Part shown: positions 49,442-63,353 of the stretch, one piece after another
Layout of the letters: each line of letters opens with the position of its first letter
Numbering within the stretch: the stretch's first letter is position 1
Assembly (NCBI RefSeq): GCF_019930585.1
Contig: NZ_CP082839.1
Span: forward strand, 310,001 to 374,000
Direction of reading: 5' to 3'
DNA from: Sphingomonas nostoxanthinifaciens
GTDB lineage: Bacteria > Pseudomonadota > Alphaproteobacteria > Sphingomonadales > Sphingomonadaceae
Length of the DNA stretch: 64,000 bases
The notes under the pieces: generated by a model
What the model was told of the DNA's origin: nothing
The model's input: the letters and a program-made list of their open reading frames with translations, nothing else
The model's database searches: none
Program-made: the position numbers and the translations under genes

Positions 49442-50143
49442 GTGGCCAAGCCCGTCACCCGCCCCTTCGCCCGCAAGCGCGCCTCCCTGTTCCCGCCCGT
49501 GATCGGCTGCGACGAGGTCGGCCGCGGCGCGCTGTGCGGGCCGGTGGTGGTGTGCGCGGTGTGGTTCGATCCCTGCGCCTTGCCCAAGGGGCTGCTCGGC
49601 AGGCTGGACGACAGCAAAAGGATCGATCGGGCCGAGCGCGAGGCGCTGTATCCCGCGATCGCAGCCTGCGCGCGCGTGTCGTTCGCGGCGCGCTCGGCGC
49701 GCTACATCGACGTCTACAATATCCGCAACGCCACGCTGCAGGCGATGCAGCAGGCGGTGGTGCGGCTGACGCTCGACGCGCCGGTGCGGATCGACGGCAT
49801 CGACGTGCCGCGCGGCTTGACGGGCGACGCGAGCGCGGTGGTGAAGGGCGACGCGACCGTGCCGCAGATCGCCGCCGCCTCGATCATGGCGAAGGTGCTG
49901 CGCGACCGGTTGATGACGCGGCTCGGCGAACGCCACGTCCATTATCGTTGGGACAGCAATGCGGGCTACGGCACCGCGGTCCACCGTCGCGCGATCATGG
50001 ATCATGGCCATACGCGGCATCACCGCCGCTCGTTCGGTGACCTGTTCGCGATCCTGTCAGGCGGGGGCGAGCGCCTCGTCGCGCAGGCCGCGCCAGACGC
50101 GGAGTGCCTGGACGGTCTCGAACGCGTCGTGCACGCGGAGTAA
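49442..50143 (+). CDS. rnhB: Ribonuclease HII
   Basis: A 233-residue enzyme that removes ribonucleotides from DNA. Catalytic acidic residues in VIGCDEVGRGALCGPVV, then LDDSKRIDRAEREALYP, the GDATVPQIAAASIMAKVLRD segment with its conserved acidic residue, and the late NAGYGTAVHRRAIMDHG. GTG at 49442 is chosen; a TTG one codon earlier is possible. The last about 29 codons overlap the 3' end of folP on the opposite strand. RNase HII next to ccrM is common in alphaproteobacteria. Confidence 0.94.
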   Translation: MAKPVTRPFARKRASLFPPVIGCDEVGRGALCGPVVVCAVWFDPCALPKGLLGRLDDSKRIDRAEREALYPAIAACARVSFAARSARYIDVYNIRNATLQAMQQAVVRLTLDAPVRIDGIDVPRGLTGDASAVVKGDATVPQIAAASIMAKVLRDRLMTRLGERHVHYRWDSNAGYGTAVHRRAIMDHGHTRHHRRSFGDLFAILSGGGERLVAQAAPDAECLDGLERVVHAE

Positions 50144-51148
50144 TTGCACGCCCTGCGCGGCGCCCGCGAGCGCCAGCGCGATCGACCCGCTTAGCCTCTG
50201 CTCGACCGGCGCCTCGTTGGAGAGGGCACCGATCGTCCGCTTGCGGCTGGCGCCCAGCACGATCGGGCAGCCCAGCCCGTGAAACAGCGACAGGCCGTTC
50301 AACAACGCAAGATTGTGGCGCAGCGTCTTGCCGAAGCCGATGCCGGGATCGACCAGGATGTTCGCCCGCGCGATCCCCGCCGCCTCGCACGCAGCGATCC
50401 GCTCGGCGAGCCAGTCGTAGACCTCGATCAGCACGTCGCGATAATGGGGGTCGCGCTGCATCGTCGCGGGCGCACCTTGGTAATGCATCAGCACGACCGG
50501 GCAGCGCCGCGCCGCGACTAGGCCAAGCGCCTGCGGATCGTAGGTGAGCGCCGACACGTCGTTGACGAGCCCCGCGCCGGCATCCAGCGCCGCCGCCATC
50601 ACCGCCGCCTTGCGCGTGTCGATCGATATCGCCGCCCCGGCACGAGCGAGCCGCTCGATCACCGGCGCGACGCGCGCAATCTCGTCGCCCTCCCATACGG
50701 TCGCGGCGCCCGGCCGCGTCGATTCGCCGCCAATGTCGAGCATCGCGGCGCCCGCCTCCAGCATGCGCATCCCCGCCTCGGCCGCGCCAGCGGGATCGCC
50801 GGCATGCGCGCCGCCGTCGGAGAAGCTGTCGGGGGTGACGTTGAGGATCGCCATCGCCTGCGGCTGATCGAGCGGAACGGTGCGCGCGCCCAGCACCAAT
50901 GGCGCGCGCGGCGCGGTCAGGCATGCGAGCGTGGCGCGTGCCGCGGCCTCGGCGGCGCCCAGCGTCGCCAGCGCGGCGTCCAGCCGCTCGACCGGCACCA
51001 GCTCCTGTCGGATGCGACGGCCATCCGCGACGACGATCAGTTCGACCGCCGAGAACCACACCAACCCCCCGGCAAGGCGCAGCACCTGCCCGTCATGGCC
51101 GAACGGGGCATCGACGAAGGCGGTGGGGCGGAGAAAAGCGCGGGTCAT
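50057..51148 (-). CDS. folP: Dihydropteroate synthase
   Basis: A 363-residue TIM-barrel enzyme of folate synthesis, joining pABA with the pterin pyrophosphate. Signature AILNVTPDSFSDGGAHAGDP; GAAMLDIGGESTRPGAATVW; ISIDTRKAAVMAAAL; NDVSALTYDPQALGLV; GIGFGKTLRHNLALL. An extra about 85-residue N-terminal part precedes the barrel (usual length 270-290), containing LVWFSAVELIVVADGRRIRQ; such an N-terminal extension is seen in Sphingomonad FolP. The 3' end overlaps rnhB by 87 bp on the opposite strand. Confidence 0.95.
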   Translation of the reverse strand: MTRAFLRPTAFVDAPFGHDGQVLRLAGGLVWFSAVELIVVADGRRIRQELVPVERLDAALATLGAAEAAARATLACLTAPRAPLVLGARTVPLDQPQAMAILNVTPDSFSDGGAHAGDPAGAAEAGMRMLEAGAAMLDIGGESTRPGAATVWEGDEIARVAPVIERLARAGAAISIDTRKAAVMAAALDAGAGLVNDVSALTYDPQALGLVAARRCPVVLMHYQGAPATMQRDPHYRDVLIEVYDWLAERIAACEAAGIARANILVDPGIGFGKTLRHNLALLNGLSLFHGLGCPIVLGASRKRTIGALSNEAPVEQRLSGSIALALAGAAQGVQLLRVHDAFETVQALRVWRGLRDEALAPA

Positions 51149-51174
51149 CGCGCCGCTATTCCTGCTCTCATCCC

Positions 51175-51253
51175 GTCATGCCAGCGAAAGCTGGCATCGC
51201 GTGCGGCGGGGGATGCGCGTCCCGAGGGAGATCGCAGCTTTCGCAAGGATGAC
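51175..51253. repeat. Long inverted repeat, GTCATCCCGGC family, copy 4 (diverged)
   Basis: GTCATGCCAGCGAAAGCTGG (from 51175) pairs with GCAGCTTTCGCAAGGATGAC (to 51253), with a spacer of about 31 bp. It fills the 127-bp gap between ccrM and folP on the same strand. Confidence 0.75.
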
Positions 51254-51275
51254 GGAAGGGAGGGGGCAGGGAGGG

Positions 51276-52795
<1,520 letters not shown>

Positions 52796-52812
52796 GCGGA
52801 TAAGGCTCCGGC

Positions 52813-54744
<1,932 letters not shown>

Positions 54745-54776
54745 GCGCCTCTCCTCGGCCTTCTCGCTTGATACTC

Positions 54777-55760
54777 TTAGCTGGTGGCTTGGCTTTCGGC
54801 ATCCGCCATCGCGGCATAGCGGCGCGCGATGAAGGCGCAGGCCATCAGCTGGATCTGGTGGAACAGCATGATCGGCAGCAGGATGACACCGCCCTGCGGC
54901 CCCGGGAACAGGATCTTGGCCATCGGCACGCCCTGCACCAGGCTCTTCTTGGTGCCGCAGAACAGGATGGCGATGCGGTCGGCGCGATTGAAGCCTCCCA
55001 GTCGGCCGGCAGTCCATGTGCCGGCCAGCCCGATCGCCAGCAGCACCGCGTCCGCCACCAGCAGCAGCACCATGTTGCCCGGCGACAGCTTGTGCCACAG
55101 CCCCTCCAGCACCGCCGCCGAAAAGGCGCCATAGACCGCGACGAGAATGGTCGATCGGTCGGTCAGGCCGACCAGCGTCTTGTTCCGCGTCACCCAGTCC
55201 TTGATCCACGGCCGCAGCAGATGTCCGGCGAGGAAGGGCAGCAGGATCTGCGCGGCGATGGCGGCGATGCCCGACAGGCTGCCGGTGGCGCCGCCATGGG
55301 TGTTGGCGATCAGCCCCATGATGATCGGCGTCAGGACGATGCCGAGCATCTGGCTGGCCGAGGCCGAGGCGATCGCCGACGGCACGTTGCCGCGTGCCAT
55401 CGACACGAACGCGATCGCAGACTGCACGGTCGAGGGCAAAGCGCAGACGAACAGCAGGCCTGTCCAGAGCGCGGGCGGCAGCAGCCCGGGGAACAGGCGT
55501 GACCCGACCAGGCCGACCAGCGGGAACATCACGAACGTACAGGCGAGGATGACGAGGTGCAGCCGCCAGTCGAGCAGCCCCGCCAGCACCTGCTCGCGCG
55601 CCAGCTTCGCGCCGTGGAAGAAGAACAGCATCAGGATGGTGACGAGGCTCAGCCAGCCGACGAAGGTCGCGAACGCGCCGCGCGCGGGCAGGAAGGTCGC
55701 CAGCAGGACCGTGCCGATCAGGAACAGAAGAAACGGATCGGGGAGCAGTCGCTTCAGCAC
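54777..55760 (-). CDS. Bile acid:sodium symporter (BASS) family transporter, YfeH-like
   Basis: A 327-residue membrane protein with about ten helices. Features of the SBF-like/YfeH branch: [60 protein letters not shown] (the SBF core crossover) and [20 protein letters not shown]. Substrate unknown; related proteins move organic anions with sodium. It lies 32 bp upstream of acs on the same strand, so the two may be co-transcribed for organic acid use. Confidence 0.88.
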   Translation of the reverse strand: MLKRLLPDPFLLFLIGTVLLATFLPARGAFATFVGWLSLVTILMLFFFHGAKLAREQVLAGLLDWRLHLVILACTFVMFPLVGLVGSRLFPGLLPPALWTGLLFVCALPSTVQSAIAFVSMARGNVPSAIASASASQMLGIVLTPIIMGLIANTHGGATGSLSGIAAIAAQILLPFLAGHLLRPWIKDWVTRNKTLVGLTDRSTILVAVYGAFSAAVLEGLWHKLSPGNMVLLLVADAVLLAIGLAGTWTAGRLGGFNRADRIAILFCGTKKSLVQGVPMAKILFPGPQGGVILLPIMLFHQIQLMACAFIARRYAAMADAESQATS

Positions 55761-55890
55761 GGCCGCGGCTTTGGCAGGACAGGAACCGGAAGGAAAGGGC
55801 GCCCTGGGCCGATTTCGCTCGCAGCACGACGAGGCGCTTCCGCTCGTTACGGTGGCGTACTATGACCGGCGACCGGGGGAGGAACGGCGC

Positions 55891-57117
55891 ATGGCCACGG
55901 CGATTCCGAATATCGTGCGCGATCCGCTGGTCGAGCCGGTTCCGGCCGGGCTGACCCGCGCGGGCGCGGCGCGGCTGGACGCGATCGACATGCTGCGCGG
56001 CCTCGTCATCGTGGTGATGGTGCTCGATCATGTCCGCGATTTCTTCCACGTCGCGGCCAACAGCTTCGATCCGACCGATCCGCTGCGCACCACGCCGATC
56101 CTGTTCGCGACGCGCTGGGTGACGCATCTGTGCGCGCCGACCTTCGTGTTCCTGGCGGGCGTCTCGATCTTCTTCCAGAAGGCCAACGGCAAATCGCCGG
56201 CCGCGCTGACGCGCTTCCTGCTGACGCGCGGCGCGTGGCTGGTGCTGCTGGAATGCACCGTCATCAGCTTCGGCTTCAACCTCGGGCCGCCCTTCCTCTT
56301 CCTGCAGGTGATGTGGGCGATCGGCATGAGCATGATCTGCATGGGGCTGATCGCGCGCGCGCCGGCTCCGGCGGTGCTGGCGATCGGCATCGCGATCCTG
56401 CTTCTCTATTCGTTCATGGTGCCGCTCACCGCCGGCGTATCGGGCGCGCTCGGGCTGGTGCGGATGGCGACGATCGCGCCGGGCAAGGTGCCGGGCGCGC
56501 CGATCCTGATCTTCTACGCCTTCGTGCCGTGGCTGGCGGTGATGTGCATCGGCTTCGGGCTGGGGCCGATATATCGGCTGGCTCCGGCCGTGCGGCGGCA
56601 GCGCCTGCTGCCGATCGCGCTGGGGCTGCTCGTCGCGTTTGCGCTGCTGCGGCTGCTGGACGGCTATGGCGATCCGGCGCCGTGGGTCCATCTCGCCACG
56701 CCGGTGCAGACCGGCATGTCGTTCATGAACGTCTCCAAATATCCGCCGTCGCCCGATTATGTCTGCGCGACGCTCGGCATCTCGATCCTGCTGTTCCTCG
56801 CGCTGGAGCGGCTGCGCGGGCCGGCCGCGCGCATCCTGCTGGATTTCGGGCGCACGCCGCTCTTCACCTACATCTGCCACATCTACATCGCGCACGGCAT
56901 CATGCTGGTGGTCGCGGCGGCGATGGGCATGCCGCGCGTCGCGTTCGACGTTGTCGCCGCCGGTTTCTCGGGCATGCCGCCGCCGGCGGGCTGGGGCTTC
57001 TCGCTCGGGATCGTCTATCTCGTCTGGCTGGCGGTGGTGGTGGCGCTGATTCCGCTCGCGCGCTGGTTCGCCGGGGTGAAAAGGCGGCGGCGCGACTGGT
57101 GGCTGGGCTATCTGTAG
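55891..57117 (+). CDS. DUF1624 / heparan-alpha-glucosaminide N-acetyltransferase-like membrane protein
   Basis: A 408-residue membrane protein with about ten helices. Signature: [20 protein letters not shown] then HVRDFFH, followed by [20 protein letters not shown], typical of DUF1624/YeiB-like acyltransferases. [20 protein letters not shown] is the conserved late helix. Members are predicted membrane acetyltransferases, but no bacterial substrate is established. ATG at 55891 follows GGGGGAGGAACGGC. It is divergent from the BASS gene and ends before prfC. Confidence 0.87.
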   Translation: MATAIPNIVRDPLVEPVPAGLTRAGAARLDAIDMLRGLVIVVMVLDHVRDFFHVAANSFDPTDPLRTTPILFATRWVTHLCAPTFVFLAGVSIFFQKANGKSPAALTRFLLTRGAWLVLLECTVISFGFNLGPPFLFLQVMWAIGMSMICMGLIARAPAPAVLAIGIAILLLYSFMVPLTAGVSGALGLVRMATIAPGKVPGAPILIFYAFVPWLAVMCIGFGLGPIYRLAPAVRRQRLLPIALGLLVAFALLRLLDGYGDPAPWVHLATPVQTGMSFMNVSKYPPSPDYVCATLGISILLFLALERLRGPAARILLDFGRTPLFTYICHIYIAHGIMLVVAAAMGMPRVAFDVVAAGFSGMPPPAGWGFSLGIVYLVWLAVVVALIPLARWFAGVKRRRRDWWLGYL

Positions 57118-57172
57118 CGACTGCCGGGCCGCGTGACGGGTCGCGCGGCACCTGCTAGACGCCGCCGCCATC

Positions 57173-58756
<1,584 letters not shown>

Positions 58757-58759
58757 CAC

Positions 58760-58797
58760 GTGCCGCTCCCCCCTGCAAGGGAGGGGCTGGGGGTGGG
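58760..58797 (-). repeat. Palindromic repeat C (5' flank of DUF559 cassette 2)
   Basis: CTCCCCCCTGCAAGGGAGGG followed by GCTGGGGGTGGGC, 3 bp after the prfC stop. Its reverse complement matches repeat D (59174-59214) in the order CCCACCCC-AGCCCCTCCCT-loop-GGGAG. Different sequence from repeats A and B. Confidence 0.75.
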
Positions 58798-58831
58798 CGG
58801 CTGCTTACGCCAACGATGATAGAAGGCGCGG

Positions 58832-59254
58832 GTGCAGCGCATACCGCCCGAACTGACCGCAAACGCCCGCCGCCTGCGGCATGAAGCCACGCTCGAGGAA
58901 CGCCTGCTCTGGTCGGCGTTACGCAGCGGGCGACCGCGCTTCACGCGACAGTTGGTGATCGACCGCTATATCGTCGATTTCGCCTGTCGCTCCGCCCGGA
59001 TCGCGATCGAACCGGATGGCGGCCAGCATGCTGTTCGCGCTGCTGAGGATGCCGAGCGCTCCTTGCACCTGCAGTGCCTTGGCTGGACCGTGTTGCGCTT
59101 CTGGAACAACGACGTCCGCGAGAACCTCGAGGGCGTGGTCAGCACCATTTTCGCGGCAGTGGCGCGTGCCTCGACCCACCCCAACCCCTCCCTTTCGGGG
59201 AAGGGAGTTCAGGGGTCGCTCGTGCTCGGCGACGCTCACATTGACGCTCTCTGA
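58832..59254 (+). CDS. DUF559 (Vsr/PD-(D/E)xK nuclease-like) protein, cassette 2
   Basis: A 140-residue relative of the protein at 19807-20214. Family features: NARRLRHEATLEERLLWSAL, RFTRQLVIDRYIVDFACRSA, RIAIEPDGGQHAVRAAEDAE and LGWTVLRFWNNDVRENLEGV. The usual IE(L/V)DG is IEPDG here, a proline in the presumed active-site strand. After the domain, residues about 113-125 (STHPNPSLSGKGVQG) come from palindromic repeat D. GTG start at 58832. The two DUF559 proteins in this window are diverged, so they are not a recent duplication. Confidence 0.85.
   Translation: MQRIPPELTANARRLRHEATLEERLLWSALRSGRPRFTRQLVIDRYIVDFACRSARIAIEPDGGQHAVRAAEDAERSLHLQCLGWTVLRFWNNDVRENLEGVVSTIFAAVARASTHPNPSLSGKGVQGSLVLGDAHIDAL
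59171..59218 (+). repeat. Palindromic repeat D (3' flank of DUF559 cassette 2)
   Basis: CCCACCCCAACCCCTCCCTT followed by TCGGGGAAGGGAGTTCAGGGG: inverse orientation to repeat C. It is translated as part of the DUF559 C-terminal tail and contains a hairpin CTCCCTTTCGGGGAAGGGAG. Confidence 0.75.
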
Positions 59255-59303
59255 CAGCCGGCTTTAGGATCGCTCGGCTGCACATCACCAGCGGAGCCGC
59301 CAG

Positions 59304-59711
59304 ATGCCGATTCCTGCGACGACGGGTGCGTTCGCGATCGTGCCGCACAACGACCTGCCGGCAGCCATTCCGTTCTGGGAGCGCCTCGGCTTCACCCGTA
59401 CGGGCGGGGACACCGTTTATGCGATCATGGCCGGCTGGGGGTGCGAGGTTCACCTGACGCAGGCCGGTTCGGGCCCATGGCGGGTGCCCGAGGCGCATAA
59501 TCCCTTCGGCGTCTTCATCCGCACGCCCGAGGTGGACGCCATCGCCGCGCGGGTGGACGATCTCGTCATCCGTCCGGGCGGCATTCTTCGCCATCGCGCG
59601 TGGGGGCTTTACGAGGTGGGCATCAATGGCCCCGACGGGATGCTGATCCGGATCGGCTGGCCGTCGCGGCTGATGCAGGACGGCGTCGCCGTGGACAGCG
59701 ATCCGGCCTGA
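59304..59711 (+). CDS. VOC-fold protein (glyoxalase/bleomycin-resistance-like)
   Basis: A 135-residue vicinal-oxygen-chelate fold protein. Start ATTGAFAIVPHNDLPAAIPF with WERLGFTRTGGD; MAGWGCEVHLTQAGSGPW; NPFGVFIRTPEVDAIAARV; LYEVGINGPDGMLIRIGWP. The two halves and the H/E spacing (EVHL ... late Glu/His region) match bleomycin-binding-like VOC proteins, but neither drug resistance nor an enzyme activity follows from sequence alone. GGAGCC precedes the ATG. Confidence 0.85.
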   Translation: MPIPATTGAFAIVPHNDLPAAIPFWERLGFTRTGGDTVYAIMAGWGCEVHLTQAGSGPWRVPEAHNPFGVFIRTPEVDAIAARVDDLVIRPGGILRHRAWGLYEVGINGPDGMLIRIGWPSRLMQDGVAVDSDPA

Positions 59712-59730
59712 GCGGCCGAAAACGCCCGGC

Positions 59731-60183
59731 CTATTCCGCCCGCCGCCCCACCATGATCGTCGCCACCTGCCGCATCACCGGCTCGTCGGCCTGGTTGAAG
59801 ACGATCGTGCGCACCTTCGCGAAGCCGATGCCGGCGAGCGAGGAGGGGAGGCGCAGGCCCATCACCTCCGCCTCGATCCGCAGCGTGTCGCCCGGATAGA
59901 CCGGCTTCAGCCAACTCAGTTCGTCCAGCCCGGGCGAGCCGAGGCTTGCGAAGCCGATCGCGCGCCAATGCTCGACCGTCATCGCCATCGCCATCGACGC
60001 GGTATGCCAGCCGCTCGCCGCGACCCGGCCGAAGATCGGGTTGGCCGCCGCCGCTTCGGCATCGAGATGGAAGGGCTGCGCGTCGTAGCGGCGGGCGAAG
60101 TCCAGCACCTCCGCTTCGGTCACGTCATAATGGCCGAAGCGATCGACCCGACCGATCTCCAGATCCTCGAACAACGTCTGCAT
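59731..60183 (-). CDS. MaoC-family (R)-specific enoyl-CoA hydratase-like protein
   Basis: A 150-residue single hot-dog domain. The catalytic motif is visible in RYDAQPFHLDAEAAAANPIF (Asp ... His) with GRVAASGWHTASMAMAMTVE. LSWLKPVYPGDTLRIEAEV is typical of MaoC-like dehydratases. ATG at 60183. It follows the phosphodiesterase gene by 10 bp on the same strand, so they may share a transcript. The acyl substrate is unknown. Confidence 0.9.
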   Translation of the reverse strand: MQTLFEDLEIGRVDRFGHYDVTEAEVLDFARRYDAQPFHLDAEAAAANPIFGRVAASGWHTASMAMAMTVEHWRAIGFASLGSPGLDELSWLKPVYPGDTLRIEAEVMGLRLPSSLAGIGFAKVRTIVFNQADEPVMRQVATIMVGRRAE

Positions 60184-60193
60184 TGCGTCTCCG

Positions 60194-61390
60194 TCAGCGG
60201 GCGAGCGCGCGCGCGAAGGCGGCGTCGCTGCCGTCGATACCCGCTTTGGCTGGCAGGCGCAGCAGATCGCGCAGCAGCGCGTAGACATCGACATTGTCGA
60301 ACGGAGCGAGGCGTACGCCATGGCGGAAGGCGGGGCCGGCGGCGACGAACAGCGCCTGCATTTCGGGCGCGGCATTGTCATAGCCGTGGCTGCCCAGATC
60401 GACGCCGTCGGCCGGCAGCTTCTCCAGCAGCAGCCAGCCCATGTCGGCGAGGCAGACGAACGGCGCGACGCGCGGATTGTGCCCGTAACGCAGGCGCGCC
60501 GGCAGGTCCGCCTTGCGATAGCAGGTGGCGTGCGGCAGCGGGCGCAGCAGCGCTGATGCCAGCGCCGCCTCGTGCGCCGGTAGCGGATCGATCGTCGCGA
60601 CCGGGCCGGCATCGACGACATGCATGTCGGCGGGATCGGCGATCGTCTTCAGCAGCACGACCCGATCGGGCGACGTCGCCGCCATGCCGTGATCGGCGAC
60701 GATCACGAGGTTTGCGGGCTGGTGCAGCTCCGCCAGGCCGTGGCGCAGGCGGGCAATCTGTCCGTCGACCGCACGCAGCGCAGCGTCCACCTCGGGGCTG
60801 ACCGGCCCGTGATGGTGGCCGGCGGTGTCGACCGTGTCGAAATAGAGCGTGACGAAGCGTGGGCGGGTCGCCGCCGGGCGGCGCAGCCAGTCGAGCACCG
60901 CATCGACCCGCTGCGCCTCGGGGATCGCTTTGTCATAGGCCCACCAATCGTGCGGTCGCACGCCGCCATTCTCGACGTTGGAGCCGGGCCAGAACATGGT
61001 GGCGGTGCGGATTCCGGCTTTCTCGGCCGCCGTCCAGATCGGCTCGGCCTCCTGCCACCAGAAGGCGTCCTCGCTCTTCTCCATGGTGAAGGTCTCGCCG
61101 GGACGGGCGGCATCCTCCATCTTGTTGCCGACGATGCCGTTGCGGTCGGGCCGGAGGCCGGTGACCAACGTATAATGGTTGGGATAGGTTTTTGACGGGA
61201 AGGACGGCCGCATCGCCGCCGATGCGCCGGACCGCGCCAATGCAGACAAGGTCGGTGTCAGCCCCCGCGCCAGATAATCGGCGCGAAAGCCGTCGATCGA
61301 GACGAGGATCGTGACGGGCGCGCGCCCGGCCGCGACGGCGACACCGGGGACGAGCAGAGCGAGCAGGAGAAAGCGGAGCAGGATCAACAT
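60194..61390 (-). CDS. Secreted NPP-type nucleotide pyrophosphatase/phosphodiesterase
   Basis: A 398-residue exported alkaline-phosphatase-superfamily enzyme. Signal peptide about residues 1-20 (MLILLRFLLLALLVPGVAVA). Metal ligands: ILVSIDGFRADYLARG (Asp), the nucleophile Thr in FPSKTYPNHYTLVTGL, DTVDTAGHHHGPVSPEV (Asp/His), LVIVADHGMAA (Asp-His) and VDLGSHGYDN (His). The set is complete, so it should hydrolyse phosphodiester or pyrophosphate bonds of nucleotides in the periplasm. The exact substrate is unknown. Confidence 0.92.
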   Translation of the reverse strand: MLILLRFLLLALLVPGVAVAAGRAPVTILVSIDGFRADYLARGLTPTLSALARSGASAAMRPSFPSKTYPNHYTLVTGLRPDRNGIVGNKMEDAARPGETFTMEKSEDAFWWQEAEPIWTAAEKAGIRTATMFWPGSNVENGGVRPHDWWAYDKAIPEAQRVDAVLDWLRRPAATRPRFVTLYFDTVDTAGHHHGPVSPEVDAALRAVDGQIARLRHGLAELHQPANLVIVADHGMAATSPDRVVLLKTIADPADMHVVDAGPVATIDPLPAHEAALASALLRPLPHATCYRKADLPARLRYGHNPRVAPFVCLADMGWLLLEKLPADGVDLGSHGYDNAAPEMQALFVAAGPAFRHGVRLAPFDNVDVYALLRDLLRLPAKAGIDGSDAAFARALAR

Positions 61391-61427
61391 GATCCGCCCC
61401 CTGCCTGCCCGACATGACGGAACCGTG

Positions 61428-62525
61428 TCAGACGTTGAAGCGGAACAGCATCACGTCGCCGTCGTGAACCACATACTCCTTGCCTTCGGAGCGCAGCTTG
61501 CCCGCCTCGCGCGCGCCGGCTTCCCCGTTGCACGCGACATAATCGTCGAAGCCGATCGTCTCGGCGCGGATGAAGCCGCGCTCGAAATCCGAATGGATCG
61601 CGCCCGCCGCCTGCGGCGCCTTCGATCCCACCGGGATCGTCCACGCGCGCGCTTCCTTCGGACCCGAGGTGAAGAAGGTGAGCAGGTGGAGCAGATCGTA
61701 GCCCGCACGGATCACGCGGGCGAGCCCGGTCTCGGACAGGCCGAGATCGGACAGGAACTCCGCCCGATCGGCGGGAGCAAGCGTGACGATCTCGGCCTCG
61801 ATCGCGGCCGAGACAACCACCGCGCCGGCATTTTCCGCCGCCGCCTTCGCGAATACCCGCGCCGACAGGGCATTGCCCTCGGCGGCCGAGCCTTCGTCGA
61901 CGTTGCAGACGTAGAGGACCGGCTTGGCGGTGAGCAATTGCGCCTGCTCGAACAGGCGCTGCTCGTCCTCGTCGCGGGGCTTGGTCAGCCGCGCGGGCTT
62001 GCCGTCGCGCAGCAGCTCGAGCGCTTGGCCGAGTACGGCGGCGGCGGCCTTGGCCTCCTTGTCGCCCTGCTGCGCCTTCTTCGCGAGATTGGGCACGCGC
62101 TTTTCGAGGCTTTCCAGATCGGACAGCATCAGCTCGGTCTCGACCGTCTCGGCATCGGCGATCGGATCGACCCGGCCCTCGACATGCGTCACCTCGCCCT
62201 CGAAGCAGCGCAGCACGTGGATGATCGCGTCGCATTCGCGGATGTTGCCGAGGAACTGGTTGCCCAGCCCCTCGCCCTTCGACGCGCCGCGCACCAGCCC
62301 GGCAATGTCGACGAAGGCGAGCTGCGTCTCGATCTTCTTCGCCGATCCGGCGATCGCGGCGAGCTTGTCCAGCCGCGGATCGGGCACGGCGACCTGGCCG
62401 ACGTTCGGCTCGATCGTGCAGAACGGATAATTGGCCGCCTGCGCCGCTGCCGTTTCGGTCAACGCATTGAAGAGCGTCGATTTGCCCACGTTGGGAAGGC
62501 CGACGATGCCGCAACGAAATCCCAT
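61428..62525 (-). CDS. ychF: Redox-regulated ATPase YchF
   Basis: A 365-residue Obg-family ATPase bound to ribosomes. P-loop CGIVGLPNVGKSTLFNALTE; LAFVDIAGLVRGASKGEGLG with NQFLGNIRECDAI; the altered base motif NVDEG that gives ATP preference; and a TGS-like C-terminal domain with RAWTIPVGSKAPQAAGAIHS and FERGFIRAETIGFDDYV. ATG at 62525 is chosen since MGFRCGIVGLPNVG is the family start. Full length. Confidence 0.97.
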   Translation of the reverse strand: MGFRCGIVGLPNVGKSTLFNALTETAAAQAANYPFCTIEPNVGQVAVPDPRLDKLAAIAGSAKKIETQLAFVDIAGLVRGASKGEGLGNQFLGNIRECDAIIHVLRCFEGEVTHVEGRVDPIADAETVETELMLSDLESLEKRVPNLAKKAQQGDKEAKAAAAVLGQALELLRDGKPARLTKPRDEDEQRLFEQAQLLTAKPVLYVCNVDEGSAAEGNALSARVFAKAAAENAGAVVVSAAIEAEIVTLAPADRAEFLSDLGLSETGLARVIRAGYDLLHLLTFFTSGPKEARAWTIPVGSKAPQAAGAIHSDFERGFIRAETIGFDDYVACNGEAGAREAGKLRSEGKEYVVHDGDVMLFRFNV

Positions 62526-62738
62526 GATGCTCCTTGGTGCCGCTTGGTTTGGGCGTCCCGCACTTAGGCGTTGCATCGCCACCACGCCAGTCGTTGATAA
62601 AATCTCAACTCGTCCATGGTAAAGAACGGTTCGTCGCATGTCACGGAACCTATGCTGAGTGGGGCTACGGCGCGGAGCGTCTTATCAATGACCGGGCGCG
62701 GCAGGGGTTGGCCGCCGGTCACAGCGACGGGGAAGACG

Positions 62739-63317
62739 ATGCGGGTGTGGCAACTCGCGGCCATTGCGGTCGCGACGATGACGACGCATGTGGTGCCAGC
62801 CTCCGCGGAGGTGCAGGCGCCTGCCGGACAGGGTGGCGCGAGCGAGGGGGGCGCTTTCGCATTCACCGCCCTGTCCGGACCGCAGCCTTACGACCAGCTC
62901 GATCTGCGCGCCGAGGTGAAGCCGGTATCGATCGAGCCCAAGCCGAAGCTGCGCCGCATCGCCTCGATGGTGGATCTGCTGTCGGACGAGGATCTGGGGC
63001 TTCATCTCTCCGCGGGCGTGCGCAAGATGTTCCGTCGTGGGTTCGGCACCTTCAATCCGTTTGCCGCGACGCGCGCGACCAGCCTGATCTACTCGCCTGC
63101 CATGGCCGGGCTGCTGCCGCTGCGCGCGCCGGTGCGGCGCAATGCGCCGGCGGTTGCGGTCGGCTGGATGCGCAACATCTCCGCGCATGCATTGATCGGC
63201 TTCGACGCGGGTACGACCTTCGATCGCGGGATAGACCAGGCGGTCGCGGCGCTCGGCAACCGGCGCTGGTCGCGTATCGATCCGGTCGCGCAGGCGTCGT
63301 TCGCGCTGCGCTTCTGA
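62739..63317 (+). CDS. Exported protein of unknown function
   Basis: A 192-residue protein. ATG at 62739, following GGGGAAGACG, opens a signal peptide (MRVWQLAAIAVATMTTHVVP, cut after ASA near 25). The mature part ends with a phenylalanine (AQASFALRF), the usual C-terminal signature of outer-membrane beta-barrels, and the last 60 residues (AVAVGWMRNISAHALIGFDA, RWSRIDPVAQASFALRF) read as amphipathic strands. It may be a small barrel or barrel-associated protein; no family is recognised. An upstream in-frame ATG at 62616 is unlikely. The 213-bp gap to ychF holds no other gene. Confidence 0.72.
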   Translation: MRVWQLAAIAVATMTTHVVPASAEVQAPAGQGGASEGGAFAFTALSGPQPYDQLDLRAEVKPVSIEPKPKLRRIASMVDLLSDEDLGLHLSAGVRKMFRRGFGTFNPFAATRATSLIYSPAMAGLLPLRAPVRRNAPAVAVGWMRNISAHALIGFDAGTTFDRGIDQAVAALGNRRWSRIDPVAQASFALRF

Positions 63318-63353
63318 TCGGGCGCCGATCGCGCCTGACCGCGGTCGTCCGGC

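Larger units (their letters stand above)
58760..59218. mobile_element. Candidate mobile cassette 2: inverted palindromic repeats framing a DUF559 gene
   Basis: Repeat C, the DUF559 gene and inverted repeat D form a unit of about 459 bp between prfC and an unrelated VOC gene, almost the same size as cassette 1 (457 bp). Mobility is inferred from the shared plan, not shown. Confidence 0.4.

Noticed and set aside
63316..63330. Hairpin GATCGG-GCG-CCGATC after the exported protein gene
   Set aside because: Six-pair stem with no T-run; too weak to call a terminator although it lies between convergent genes.
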